Of a DNA stretch of 33,898 bases, positions 25,032 through 32,531 are shown piece by piece (position 1 is the first letter of the stretch; each line of letters opens with the position of its first letter). Source of the DNA: Candidatus Methanoperedens sp. Its GTDB lineage: Archaea > Halobacteriota > Methanosarcinia > Methanosarcinales > Methanoperedenaceae. A program made the position numbers and the translations under genes. Below the pieces are notes generated by a model that worked only from the letters and a program-made list of their open reading frames with translations, had not been told where the DNA came from and made no database searches. The DNA is taken from contig JAPMTX010000161.1 of NCBI GenBank assembly GCA_026552855.1, forward strand, positions 1-33,898, written 5' to 3'.

Positions 25032-25613
25032 TCAATCACGACCAGTTAGATAAGCAAAAAGCGTGAATGGCCAAATAGCAACTTGAAGCCAAAAATCAGA
25101 CCTGATTGACAGATTCCTGATCAAACCGGCAACACCAGTGCATTTAAATGGCGCCAACTCTGGTGGACAAGGTTGTAAATATCCTGGATTGGATAGAAGA
25201 TATATCACAAAAACAACAATGTACCCTATGGTAAGATAGCTTAACGCATAGATTGCAATTATCTTCTTAGATATGGAAATATCTTTCAATTCATTTCTTT
25301 TTATTTCTGCAGGTATCAGATTATTATTTATCCAATGTATCAATACCCCTATGCCTGCGCCTATAACCAGAGGCACAAATATACTAAGCAGGCCGCTCAA
25401 AGGTTCGAAACTCAGCAGATAATATGGTATCTGGTGCGAGATAAACCCTGGAAGAGTAATCAATTTCACAAGCCAGTTTGGCTGGAAATGATCCCATACG
25501 TTAATGAAGAATTGATCTAGCGTAGCCAAGCCCCACAGTCCACCCATTAATGCCGGACTTCCATATTCCCGATAAGTTTCTTTTAGCCTACTCGTGTTGC
25601 TCACACCTATCAT
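25032..25613 (-). CDS. Membrane protein, unknown
   Basis: A 193-residue protein with three or four transmembrane helices: about 75-95 (LLSIFVPLVIGAGIGVLIHW), 116-139 (IIAIYALSYLTIGYIVVFVI) and 173-190, with a weaker one near 22-40. An outer loop (about 142-160) holds two cysteines in PCPPELAPFKCTG, which may form a disulfide. I recognise no family. It sits between the TIG-domain protein (48-base gap) and the lipoprotein in the minus-strand surface cluster. Confidence 0.6.
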   Translation of the reverse strand: MIGVSNTSRLKETYREYGSPALMGGLWGLATLDQFFINVWDHFQPNWLVKLITLPGFISHQIPYYLLSFEPLSGLLSIFVPLVIGAGIGVLIHWINNNLIPAEIKRNELKDISISKKIIAIYALSYLTIGYIVVFVIYLLSNPGYLQPCPPELAPFKCTGVAGLIRNLSIRSDFWLQVAIWPFTLFAYLTGRD

Positions 25614-25661
25614 TTTATTTGTTTTATCCGCTACTTTTACACTTATTCCATGTTGCGGTCA

Positions 25662-26576
25662 CTACCGTGACACTATAAAATTAACGCTATTGCTCGTGCC
25701 GTTTTGATTAACGATAAAAACTGGATATGTATGAGTCCCGGGTTTAAAATTAAGACCTATATCAGGGCACGCCACATTTTCGGGCAATGGAAATGCGCAT
25801 GCACCTAACAATTCGGGGACGACAAATTCAATAATCCTGCCGTTACGGGATACAAGGTTATTAATGTAACCAATTTTAAAGGGATTAGAGCTATTCTCAG
25901 GTTCCAACCTAAAGGCGACGTTATTATCTTTGGCAGTAAAACCTGTACCAGTGATAACTACTTTTGTTCCGATAGCTCCAAAATCGGGTTGAACTGATAT
26001 GATAGTAGGTCTCGTGTCATTTGATGGAAGTGTTTGATTAACTGGAGATCCAGGTGTTGTATGAGCCATGCCATTAGCCAGCACTTTCACCAGGAAACCA
26101 TAGCTTACTGAACCTTCCTCTTTCCACCAGGCATAAATACTCAGGACATAAAGCCCGGGTTTAAGCGATAGTTCTATATCCGGCTCAGGCTTAAGAGGCA
26201 GAGTGAAGCGCCCTCCTTCACTGGTTCTCCACCAGCGCCAGTCGCGCGCACCAAAATTAATCTCATCTTGTTCTGTAACCTGAGCGATGTTGAACTGCAA
26301 CTCATAAGGGGACTCTTGAAGAGGCAAACGTAAATGCGCTGTAAAAGGCGAACTTGCAATCAGCGGTTCATATGCTGTCGGCATGCCTATCATATCTACA
26401 CAGAGAGCTCTCCAGGTATCTCTCCAGCAATAGCTGCCTATTCCCGAAATCTGCTCTTTCCCGTCTATATTAAGGGTCGCAGGTGGCGGCTCTATTTCTT
26501 TTTGAGATACCAAATATACGCTTATTACAATTAAAATTACAATTGTTAGAGTTGTAAATTTGACTTTCCAGTTCAT
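25662..26576 (-). CDS. Membrane-anchored TIG/IPT-domain protein
   Basis: A 304-residue surface protein with an N-terminal transmembrane anchor (about 6-23) and short internal side. A first beta-rich domain (about 34-170) carries Trp-rich strands (GARDWRWWRTSEGG). After a Pro/Asn/Thr-rich linker there is an IPT/TIG domain (190-303) with the hallmark PDFGAIGTKVVITGTGF (about 197-213) and the final strands YPVFIVNQNG, NSVNFIV. TIG domains act in cell-surface and extracellular binding proteins. Its ATG overlaps the stop of the upstream PGF-CTERM protein by four bases (ATGA), so these two are co-translated. No ligand is predictable. Confidence 0.75.
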   Translation of the reverse strand: MNWKVKFTTLTIVILIVISVYLVSQKEIEPPPATLNIDGKEQISGIGSYCWRDTWRALCVDMIGMPTAYEPLIASSPFTAHLRLPLQESPYELQFNIAQVTEQDEINFGARDWRWWRTSEGGRFTLPLKPEPDIELSLKPGLYVLSIYAWWKEEGSVSYGFLVKVLANGMAHTTPGSPVNQTLPSNDTRPTIISVQPDFGAIGTKVVITGTGFTAKDNNVAFRLEPENSSNPFKIGYINNLVSRNGRIIEFVVPELLGACAFPLPENVACPDIGLNFKPGTHTYPVFIVNQNGTSNSVNFIVSR

Positions 26577-27313
26577 ATTTTTCTTCTATACATAGTTACA
26601 ACCAGTAAACTGACTACAGATAGGATAACACCGAATCCAGGCGTCTCTGGACTTTCCTGCGCCGCTGGCGTAAGAAGAGGCTCATCAGCTTCAACCGCCA
26701 TCTGCTCAACTTCAACAGTAATCACCTTAACTGTATCAGGTAATCGTATCTCTCCTCTTTGCAGAGCATCATCGAACCGGCTCCTATCAGCTTTAGTAAT
26801 ATACAACTCAACATTGTTATTGTATACATTGATGTCTGACTGTACGCGTATACCTAAAGCATTGATAGAAGATGATGCGTCTGCTTGATCCCTTTGGAGG
26901 TTAGCCAACGATACATTTGCAGTGCGCACCTCAACAATATTGGCTAACTCTGTGTGCTGCTTCAGGTATGGTTTAATTATCTCTTCACCATTGCGAGTAA
27001 ACTGCGCAACAACGCGGAACTCCGGGGTGTGCTCAACCCAGAGTCCAGCAAAGGTTCCAGTCTCGTTCTTACTCAGTTCTGCATCCAGTTTCCCTGCAAT
27101 ATCTTGAAGTTGGAATCGGTGGAGAGCTTCCTCAGTACTAACATTATTATTTGACGCATATATTTGTGCATCATACAACAGTGGATCCTTATTATCCAAT
27201 GCAGGTTTTCCACTGCTGTTCTGCCCCTGGGCATTCACAACTGTAAATGCCCCCAGCAATACCAAAACTGATACAAGGACAACTTGGGAAATATATCTAT
27301 ACATTTGTTTCAT
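26573..27313 (-). CDS. Secreted protein with PGF-CTERM tail
   Basis: A 246-residue protein with a signal peptide (about 1-28) and a Thr/Pro/Glu linker before the sorting tail. The tail starts at Pro225 (PGFGVILSVV...) with a hydrophobic segment and basic end MYRRKI. This matches the PGF-CTERM signal recognised by archaeosortase A, so the mature protein is probably lipidated at its C-terminus and held on the cell surface. The middle (about 45-205) is a mixed alpha/beta domain (STEEALHRFQLQDIAGKL, FAGLWVEHTPEFRVVAQFT). It resembles propeptide-like modules of secreted peptidases, but no catalytic domain is present. Followed in ATGA overlap by the TIG protein. Confidence 0.72.
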   Translation of the reverse strand: MKQMYRYISQVVLVSVLVLLGAFTVVNAQGQNSSGKPALDNKDPLLYDAQIYASNNNVSTEEALHRFQLQDIAGKLDAELSKNETGTFAGLWVEHTPEFRVVAQFTRNGEEIIKPYLKQHTELANIVEVRTANVSLANLQRDQADASSSINALGIRVQSDINVYNNNVELYITKADRSRFDDALQRGEIRLPDTVKVITVEVEQMAVEADEPLLTPAAQESPETPGFGVILSVVSLLVVTMYRRKI

Positions 27314-27335
27314 TTTTATCGTATTTTTTAATCCC

Positions 27336-27881
27336 TTACTTCTTCAGTCCCCACCACACAGCAAGAACTCCTATTATCCCAAAAACCATCTCAAACCCAG
27401 GCGCCTCCGGGCTTGCCTGTGTTGCTGGAGTGGGAGCAGGCGTCGTAGTTCCTGTTTGACCAGATTCTTCAGGTATTTCAAGTATCTGAACATTACTTCC
27501 GGGTACAGACCAGTTGATTTCCAGCAGGACAGCATCTGCACTCGCACCAACAAATATGTTACCCTCTTTAATTGTTAAAAGCGGTACTTCGGAGCTATCC
27601 GGATTCTTGCCACTGTATGTATAAGATTTACCTGTTTCAATCCTGGCATCTCCAAGCTGTTTATCCTGATAGGAGAGTGAAATCAAAATGAACCCCGGTG
27701 ATCCCTTTTTATCTACGGATTTAACAGAGATATTCCAGCCGTCTTTTCCCCAGGTATCGCCAACGACAAGCATCTTTTTCTCAAAACCTCCAGTTTCCGC
27801 TGTTGCGAGTGCAGAAGCTGTGTTTGAGAATGTGCCGGGAACAAATAATACAAGTAAAGCATATACCACCATTTTATTCAT
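27336..27881 (-). CDS. PGF-CTERM surface protein with S-layer-like domain
   Basis: A 181-residue exported protein: signal peptide (1-25), one domain (about 33-127), a Thr/Pro linker (about 139-158) and a PGF-CTERM tail starting at Pro161 (PGFEMVFGII...) and ending in GLKK. The domain (LVVGDTWGKDGWNISVKSVD, then LISLSYQDKQLGDARI and LLTIKEGNIFVGASADAVLLEI) resembles half of the Methanosarcina S-layer domain, with its Gly-rich strands and final GNIFxGASAD-like segment. It is probably processed by archaeosortase and displayed on the envelope. It follows a 136-base gap containing a good TATA element, so it likely starts a new transcript. Confidence 0.75.
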   Translation of the reverse strand: MNKMVVYALLVLFVPGTFSNTASALATAETGGFEKKMLVVGDTWGKDGWNISVKSVDKKGSPGFILISLSYQDKQLGDARIETGKSYTYSGKNPDSSEVPLLTIKEGNIFVGASADAVLLEINWSVPGSNVQILEIPEESGQTGTTTPAPTPATQASPEAPGFEMVFGIIGVLAVWWGLKK

Positions 27882-27940
27882 ATTTCCTCCTAAGTCTATT
27901 TTTCAAGATTGTAATATATTTCTGTGACAATTAGCTACGT

Positions 27941-27960
27941 CCTGTGCTTATAAAAAGTTT
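27941..27960 (-). promoter_or_regulatory. Box A promoter upstream of S-layer-like gene
   Basis: The minus strand reads AAACTTTTTATAAGC (27960 to 27946), a good archaeal TATA box. Transcription would begin near 27926, about 45 bases before the ATG at 27881. This splits the surface cluster into at least two transcripts. Confidence 0.5.
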
Positions 27961-28017
27961 TGTTAAACTTCAAATAAATTTGAAGCTATAGTAATTTCAT
28001 TTTTAGCTACTGCAGCC

Positions 28018-28977
28018 TCACATGCATAATACCTCACCACCCCTGCTGATACATGTCGGAGGAAGTGAAGGTATCTCCATTTCAGAAGTTACCACCTGAT
28101 CCACCCACCTTGCAGTTACGACCACTCTGTATTTATCTCCTATCTTGCCTTTTATAACAACAGGAGACATTACATATTTCTCAGTGGATGGTTTATCTTT
28201 AGCAAGTTCAATGACTACGATAGGTGCAAATATTTCAGTATTGGTAGTTATTCGCGCACCTGTCACGGGGTCATAGGTGCTGTTGCGGTATTCCCATGTT
28301 ACAAGGGGCTCGGATGGTCCGTAAAATCCTTCCCATTCATTGTTTAAAGTGTATCCCCTCGTAACTGTTTTAACTGTAGTGTTTGTTAATTCATTTATTA
28401 CCGATACATTGACTGCAATACCTGATGCAAAGCCTTTTCCAGTGAGTTGTAAATAACCATAAACAGAGTATACTTCATTAGTTCCATTGATGCCCTTATA
28501 ATTCTGAAGAAGCACCTCGATCGTTGGCTTGAGAACATTGATTTCCACTGTTCTGGAACCTACAAGTTTTCTCTGCTGATACATCTCCACTTCGACTTTT
28601 TGTGTGCCCGGTACCTGATATCCAAGCTGGGCAGATACCCTGTTACTTCCCGGTTTTAATCGGACTTCTTTCTGGGTTTCCTCTGTTGCATTTAATTGTA
28701 ACCAACTGTAATTTTCCTCCACCCAGAGTATAGATCCTTCTAAGCTCACTCCTTTTTCATCTACGAATGCATTTTTTACATTTATAGTTACATTTACGTC
28801 TTCTGAAGCATTGTTTTGCATATTGATCATCAAACCGCTCAATTGTCCTATTGGGAGCTCTTCCGGCGCCTCGACGCTTACAATGCTGACATCTGAAGGG
28901 CTAAAGTACCAGAATAGCACCGCCGCAGATAGCAAAATGACTGCTATCATCGCCCCTGCTACCATCTTATTTCTCAT
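28018..28977 (-). CDS. Membrane-anchored Ig-like ectodomain protein, copy A
   Basis: A 319-residue protein with an uncleaved N-terminal anchor (MRNKMVAGAMIAVILLSAAV) and a large outer part. Two beta-sandwich domains are visible by internal similarity: about 28-145 (DVSIVSVEAP..., ending in a conserved LKPGSNRVSAQLGYQVPG stretch) and about 146-300 (PTIEVLLQ..., ending GKIGDKYRVVVTARWVDQ). The tail has a Cys pair in TCISRGGEVLC. It resembles CARDB/Ig-like domains. The start is ATG 28977, not the longer frame from 29010, because GAGGTGAG lies five bases upstream inside the 3' end of the wHTH gene, which it overlaps. Paralogue: 29600-30454. Suggested partner of the membrane wHTH protein; ligand unknown. 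Confidence 0.8.
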   Translation of the reverse strand: MRNKMVAGAMIAVILLSAAVLFWYFSPSDVSIVSVEAPEELPIGQLSGLMINMQNNASEDVNVTINVKNAFVDEKGVSLEGSILWVEENYSWLQLNATEETQKEVRLKPGSNRVSAQLGYQVPGTQKVEVEMYQQRKLVGSRTVEINVLKPTIEVLLQNYKGINGTNEVYSVYGYLQLTGKGFASGIAVNVSVINELTNTTVKTVTRGYTLNNEWEGFYGPSEPLVTWEYRNSTYDPVTGARITTNTEIFAPIVVIELAKDKPSTEKYVMSPVVIKGKIGDKYRVVVTARWVDQVVTSEMEIPSLPPTCISRGGEVLCM

Positions 28978-29572
28978 TCTTCTCACCTCGCAATTTGTCA
29001 GCCAGGGCAACCTTATTGGTCAGTCCGTACTGCTTTTTAACTACCAAGCCCCTCTTTTCAAGATCAGTTAACATCCTTGAGACCTTTACTTTTGAAAAAT
29101 TCAATGAAATCACAAGTTCATTCTGAAGCATTTCTCCGCCGTGACTGGCGATTTCCTGCACCAGTTTCTTCTCATCGCCTTCCAGTGCGGTTAGGACAGC
29201 ATCGATTAATTGTGATTCGTTTTCGACAGGTTCCGTGATAATAAATGCATCAGTATCAGATTCCGGTGTCTCTCCTGGTTTTTCTATCATAGTCATGCCT
29301 TTAACCTCGCCTTTTCCTGCTGCAAACAGCATTGTGAGAATATATGAGAGCATCATGCCGCCAACTGCCGAGCCAATGACCAGAATGTATGCATCGTTCT
29401 TTGTGTAGGTGTAAGGAAGCTCGAGGATTTTGAAAGAACCCTCATTTATCTGGATAATCGATGGCCTGGTAGCGAGCAGCATGCTCGTGACGACAACGCC
29501 TGCTACCACAAGCACTGCGCCAGCAAGCAACATTGTCCCTGTTTTTCTTGCTATCATTTTTGTTGTGTTCAC
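28967..29572 (-). CDS. Two-TM membrane protein with cytoplasmic winged HTH, copy A
   Basis: A 201-residue protein with transmembrane helices at about 12-34 and 61-84, joined by a 26-residue outer loop (RPSIIQINEGSFKILELPYT and TYTKND). A divergent cytoplasmic linker (about 86-118) leads to a MarR/HTH_24-like winged helix at 120-195. The recognition region is LQNELVISLNFSKVKVSRML and the wing follows GLVVKKQYGLTNKVAL. The arrangement is that of a membrane-tethered one-component transcription regulator whose outer loop could meet a surface partner. It precedes and overlaps the ectodomain gene by 11 bases. The paralogue 30444-31028 is nearly identical except for the linker. Whether it binds DNA while in the membrane is inferred. 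Confidence 0.8.
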   Translation of the reverse strand: MNTTKMIARKTGTMLLAGAVLVVAGVVVTSMLLATRPSIIQINEGSFKILELPYTYTKNDAYILVIGSAVGGMMLSYILTMLFAAGKGEVKGMTMIEKPGETPESDTDAFIITEPVENESQLIDAVLTALEGDEKKLVQEIASHGGEMLQNELVISLNFSKVKVSRMLTDLEKRGLVVKKQYGLTNKVALADKLRGEKNEK

Positions 29573-29599
29573 TCAAATTCCTCCGTTATTCTCCATGCA

Positions 29600-30454
29600 T
29601 CAGGGCGGTATTGCCATCTCCGCCTTTGCGATTTGATCCTGCCACCTGGCAGTAACAACAACTCTGTATCTATCTCCGATTTTACCTTTGGCTACGGTTG
29701 ATGCCATCAGGTATTTCTCATTAGATGGCACACCGCTTGAGAGTTCAACTAGAGCAATTGGTCCAAATGTTGCCTGGGACTTATCTCTTCCCTCCCAGAT
29801 GCTCATAGGATAGAAGAAATCAAAACCATCAATAGAATATCCTTTTGTGGTCGAAGAAACGGTCGTGTTTGTGGTCTCATTTATTATTGAAATATTCACT
29901 ACTACTCCCGAAGCACGTCCCTTCCCTGTATTTGAAAGGCTGCCGTATACTTTGTATAAATCATAGCCCGGTCGTGATTCATTGTTATATTGTAGAGATA
30001 CGCCAATAACTGGTGGAAGTACCGTGATTTCTGCTGATTTTGCGTCTATAAGTCTTCCTTTCTGGTAGATTTCGACTTCAAATTTTTTTTGTCCGGGCAC
30101 CTGGTATCCGAAGAACACCCGTAGTTGGTTTATGCCTGGCTTCAAACTGACTTCACCAGTCGGTTCATTAATCGTAGGTGGTTCTTTATCTGATCCGTAA
30201 ACTAATACATATGATGGTATACTGTTACCTTTCTCATCTTCCAGCGCGTTTTTCACTTTTAATGTTACGTTAACGTAATCCGAAGCATTGCTCTGCAGCA
30301 TGAAGTATATAAATCCAGATTCCAGCGTCCCAACTTCAGAAGGCGATTCTATGCTTACAATGCTGACGTTCGCCGGGGTAAAATACCAGTATAATGCCGC
30401 AGAAGATAGCAGTATTATTGTTACTATCGCTCCTATTAATAGCTTATTTCTCAT
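29600..30454 (-). CDS. Membrane-anchored Ig-like ectodomain protein, copy B
   Basis: A paralogue of the 28018-28977 protein, 284 residues. It has an N-terminal anchor (MRNKLLIGAIVTIILLSSAA), then the same two beta domains, with conserved pieces FTPANVSIVSIESP, SNASDYVNVTLKVKNALEDE, LKPGINQLRVFFGYQVPG and KGKIGDKYRVVVTARWQDQ. It lacks the C-terminal Cys pair, stopping at AIPP. The start is ATG 30454, preceded by GGGGTGAG five bases away; the frame from 30481 has no such site. It overlaps the wHTH copy B by 11 bases. Overall identity to copy A is only moderate by eye, whereas the neighbouring wHTH copies are almost the same. Confidence 0.8.
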   Translation of the reverse strand: MRNKLLIGAIVTIILLSSAALYWYFTPANVSIVSIESPSEVGTLESGFIYFMLQSNASDYVNVTLKVKNALEDEKGNSIPSYVLVYGSDKEPPTINEPTGEVSLKPGINQLRVFFGYQVPGQKKFEVEIYQKGRLIDAKSAEITVLPPVIGVSLQYNNESRPGYDLYKVYGSLSNTGKGRASGVVVNISIINETTNTTVSSTTKGYSIDGFDFFYPMSIWEGRDKSQATFGPIALVELSSGVPSNEKYLMASTVAKGKIGDRYRVVVTARWQDQIAKAEMAIPP

Positions 30455-31028
30455 TGTTCTCACCCCGCAATTTATCTGCAAGAGCTATTTTATTGGTCAA
30501 ACCATGATGCTTTTTAACCACCAAGCCTCTTTTCTCAAGGTCGCTTAATATTCTAGATACCTTTGCCTTTGAGAAATTCAGTGAAAGCACAAGTTCATTC
30601 TGAAGCATTTCTCCGCCGTGGTCAGCAATCTCTTTAACCAGCTTCTTTTCATCGCCTTCAAGAGCAGTTAAAACCGCATCGATTAATTGTGAATCGTCTT
30701 TAACATACCCTATGGTAGCATCTACATCTGCGCCGGAGATTCCCGCTGGTTTTTCTTCAGATATCATGTCTTTGACCTCACTTTTTCCTGCTGCAAATAA
30801 CATTGTGAAGATATATGAGAGCATCATGCCGCCAACTGCTGAGCCGATGACCAGAACGTATGCATCGTTCTTTGTGTAGGTGTAGGGAAGTTCAAGGATT
30901 TTGAAAGACCCATCGTTTATCTGGATAATCGAGGGTCTTGTGGCAAGCAGCATGCTTGTGACGATAACGCCTGCTATCACAAGCACTGCGCCAGCCAGTA
31001 CCATTGTTCCAGTTTTTCTTGAAATCAT
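30444..31028 (-). CDS. Two-TM membrane protein with cytoplasmic winged HTH, copy B
   Basis: A 194-residue paralogue of the 28967-29572 protein. Transmembrane helices lie at about 5-29 and 54-79 around the same outer loop (RPSIIQINDGSFKILELPYT). The linker (about 82-112) differs from copy A. The winged helix runs from about 113 to 188 (LQNELVLSLNFSKAKVSRIL as recognition region). By eye the membrane half differs at about 9 of 86 positions and the wHTH at about 11 of 82. The gene is 24 bases after the beta-propeller gene, likely one transcript. If both copies bind the same DNA, the different ectodomains may give different inputs to one target set; this is inference. Confidence 0.8.
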   Translation of the reverse strand: MISRKTGTMVLAGAVLVIAGVIVTSMLLATRPSIIQINDGSFKILELPYTYTKNDAYVLVIGSAVGGMMLSYIFTMLFAAGKSEVKDMISEEKPAGISGADVDATIGYVKDDSQLIDAVLTALEGDEKKLVKEIADHGGEMLQNELVLSLNFSKAKVSRILSDLEKRGLVVKKHHGLTNKIALADKLRGENNEK

Positions 31029-31052
31029 TTGTCTTCCACCTCTACCAAGCTC

Positions 31053-32531
31053 TCAATTGTGCCTCCTTTTAAATAAATTGATTGTAGATATAACTCCTAT
31101 TGCAAGTACCATATCAAACCCCTGAGCTTTAGAAATTAAGTTTACTCTTGCAAATTCTGTTATCTGTGGTGTTGCTATCAGGGTTGGTTCGGGTGATAAT
31201 TGTTCAGATGGCGATTCCTGAACCGTGATGGGCTTATTTGCAGTTCTAAAACCCTGTTTGACAGCACTTAATCTGAAATTACCCGCTTCTTTGAAGCTAT
31301 GATTTAAAAATCCTTTCTCATTAGTTGAACCTATCTCTCTGCCGTTAAGAAGAATCGTTGCATTTTCGACGGGTTTTGACATGGACTTAATTTCAATAAA
31401 AGCTACATCCCCCTGTTTAATAGAACCGGGGGAATAGATAGATAAGACTTCATCATATCCGCTTAGCTTTATTATTGAGATATTCCTCGCTCTCATTTCT
31501 ATATCATGAGAGGAAGCCACAATTATTCTGCTGCCGTCCGGGCTCCATCCCCCTGTTATTACATTGTACGGCTCTTTAGAAGTAAGCTGTACACGCTCCG
31601 TACCGTCCGGGTTACTTAAAAAGATATGGGCTGCAGAAGAATTGCTTCTTGCATAAGAATCACTTCTTGCCAATAAAGTCTCGAAATCCATCTGTTTCCC
31701 TGTTGCAGGGTCTATAATAGCTGAAAAAACAATTTTATCGCCTGAAGGATTCAATGCATATACCGGCAGCTGAAAAAATTCTCCCCAACCTGTTAATGCA
31801 AGTAATGTCTTTCCGGTCCCATCGGGGTTCATGGTATATAAGCTATAATTTGAGCTTTCTACAAAAATTATCTTTTCAGCATTTGTCTTCCTCTTCTCCT
31901 TTAAAATATTTTCTAAATTCATCCCATCCGCAGTTACTGTAGTAAACTCATTTATATCTTCTATATACAAACCCTGCCAATGTCCTGCATCAGGTAAATA
32001 TGCTAAAATCGATTCCATATCCGAGAGATTGGTTCCAATAGCTCTCAGCCCCGTTCCATCAGGATTAACGACTACTACAAGAGATGCATTAGGTCGGTTT
32101 AACAGAAAGGCTATTTTTTCTCCACCCTGAATCCATGTAGGAAACGCTATCCTTGCACCTTTTGAATTTATGAATCTGGACAAGACGATTTTTTTTAATC
32201 CAGTTCCGTCAGCATTCATAACATAAACTTCATCTACTTCTTCCGATTGACTCCAACCGACCACAGAGCGAATGAGAATCCTTCCACCATCGGGACTCCA
32301 GCGGACTGGTTCTATAGAATATCGGCCAGGTTTCAGAGAAACTTCTTTAGAGTCATTAATAGCATATGGTTTCACGATATCTGTAATAGAAATTACTTCT
32401 TTGACGCTGTATGCATTGTTTGTAACTGCTCCTGCAGTCAGGTTTGCTGCGTTCACTATGTCGACCTGAGATATAGATATGAGCAGACCAAATGCTGCTA
32501 GCGCGAATGCAGTGCTTATTTTTTTAGCCAT
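31053..32531 (-). CDS. TolB-like beta-propeller surface protein, PGF-CTERM variant
   Basis: A 492-residue exported protein: signal peptide (MAKKISTAFALAAFGLLIS, cleavage near VNAAN) and a beta-propeller of PD40/TolB-like repeats (about 60-355). Blade signatures include RWSPDGGRILIRS, MNADGTGLKKIV, NPDGTGLRAIG, MNPDGTGKTLLAL and SNPDGTERVQLTS. Then comes a PEGA/carboxypeptidase-regulatory-like domain (about 360-445: VENATILLNGREIGSTNEKG), a Pro/Ser/Glu linker and a C-terminal hydrophobic tail with basic end FKRRHN. The tail begins with Gln-Gly-Phe instead of Pro-Gly-Phe, so sorting is uncertain. The ATG overlaps the preceding stop by one base and has GGTGG eight bases upstream. Paralogue of the next gene. 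Confidence 0.8.
   Translation of the reverse strand: MAKKISTAFALAAFGLLISISQVDIVNAANLTAGAVTNNAYSVKEVISITDIVKPYAINDSKEVSLKPGRYSIEPVRWSPDGGRILIRSVVGWSQSEEVDEVYVMNADGTGLKKIVLSRFINSKGARIAFPTWIQGGEKIAFLLNRPNASLVVVVNPDGTGLRAIGTNLSDMESILAYLPDAGHWQGLYIEDINEFTTVTADGMNLENILKEKRKTNAEKIIFVESSNYSLYTMNPDGTGKTLLALTGWGEFFQLPVYALNPSGDKIVFSAIIDPATGKQMDFETLLARSDSYARSNSSAAHIFLSNPDGTERVQLTSKEPYNVITGGWSPDGSRIIVASSHDIEMRARNISIIKLSGYDEVLSIYSPGSIKQGDVAFIEIKSMSKPVENATILLNGREIGSTNEKGFLNHSFKEAGNFRLSAVKQGFRTANKPITVQESPSEQLSPEPTLIATPQITEFARVNLISKAQGFDMVLAIGVISTINLFKRRHN

Larger units (their letters stand above)
28018..31028. repeat. Tandem duplication of the wHTH / ectodomain module
   Basis: Two copies, 28018-29572 and 29600-31028, each with a wHTH membrane gene and an ectodomain gene overlapping it by 11 bases, and each ectodomain starting MRNK after a GGTGAG site. 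Copies are 27 bases apart. DNA similarity is high in the regulator genes (for example 29400-29560 against 30860-31020) and low in the ectodomain genes. Confidence 0.8.
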
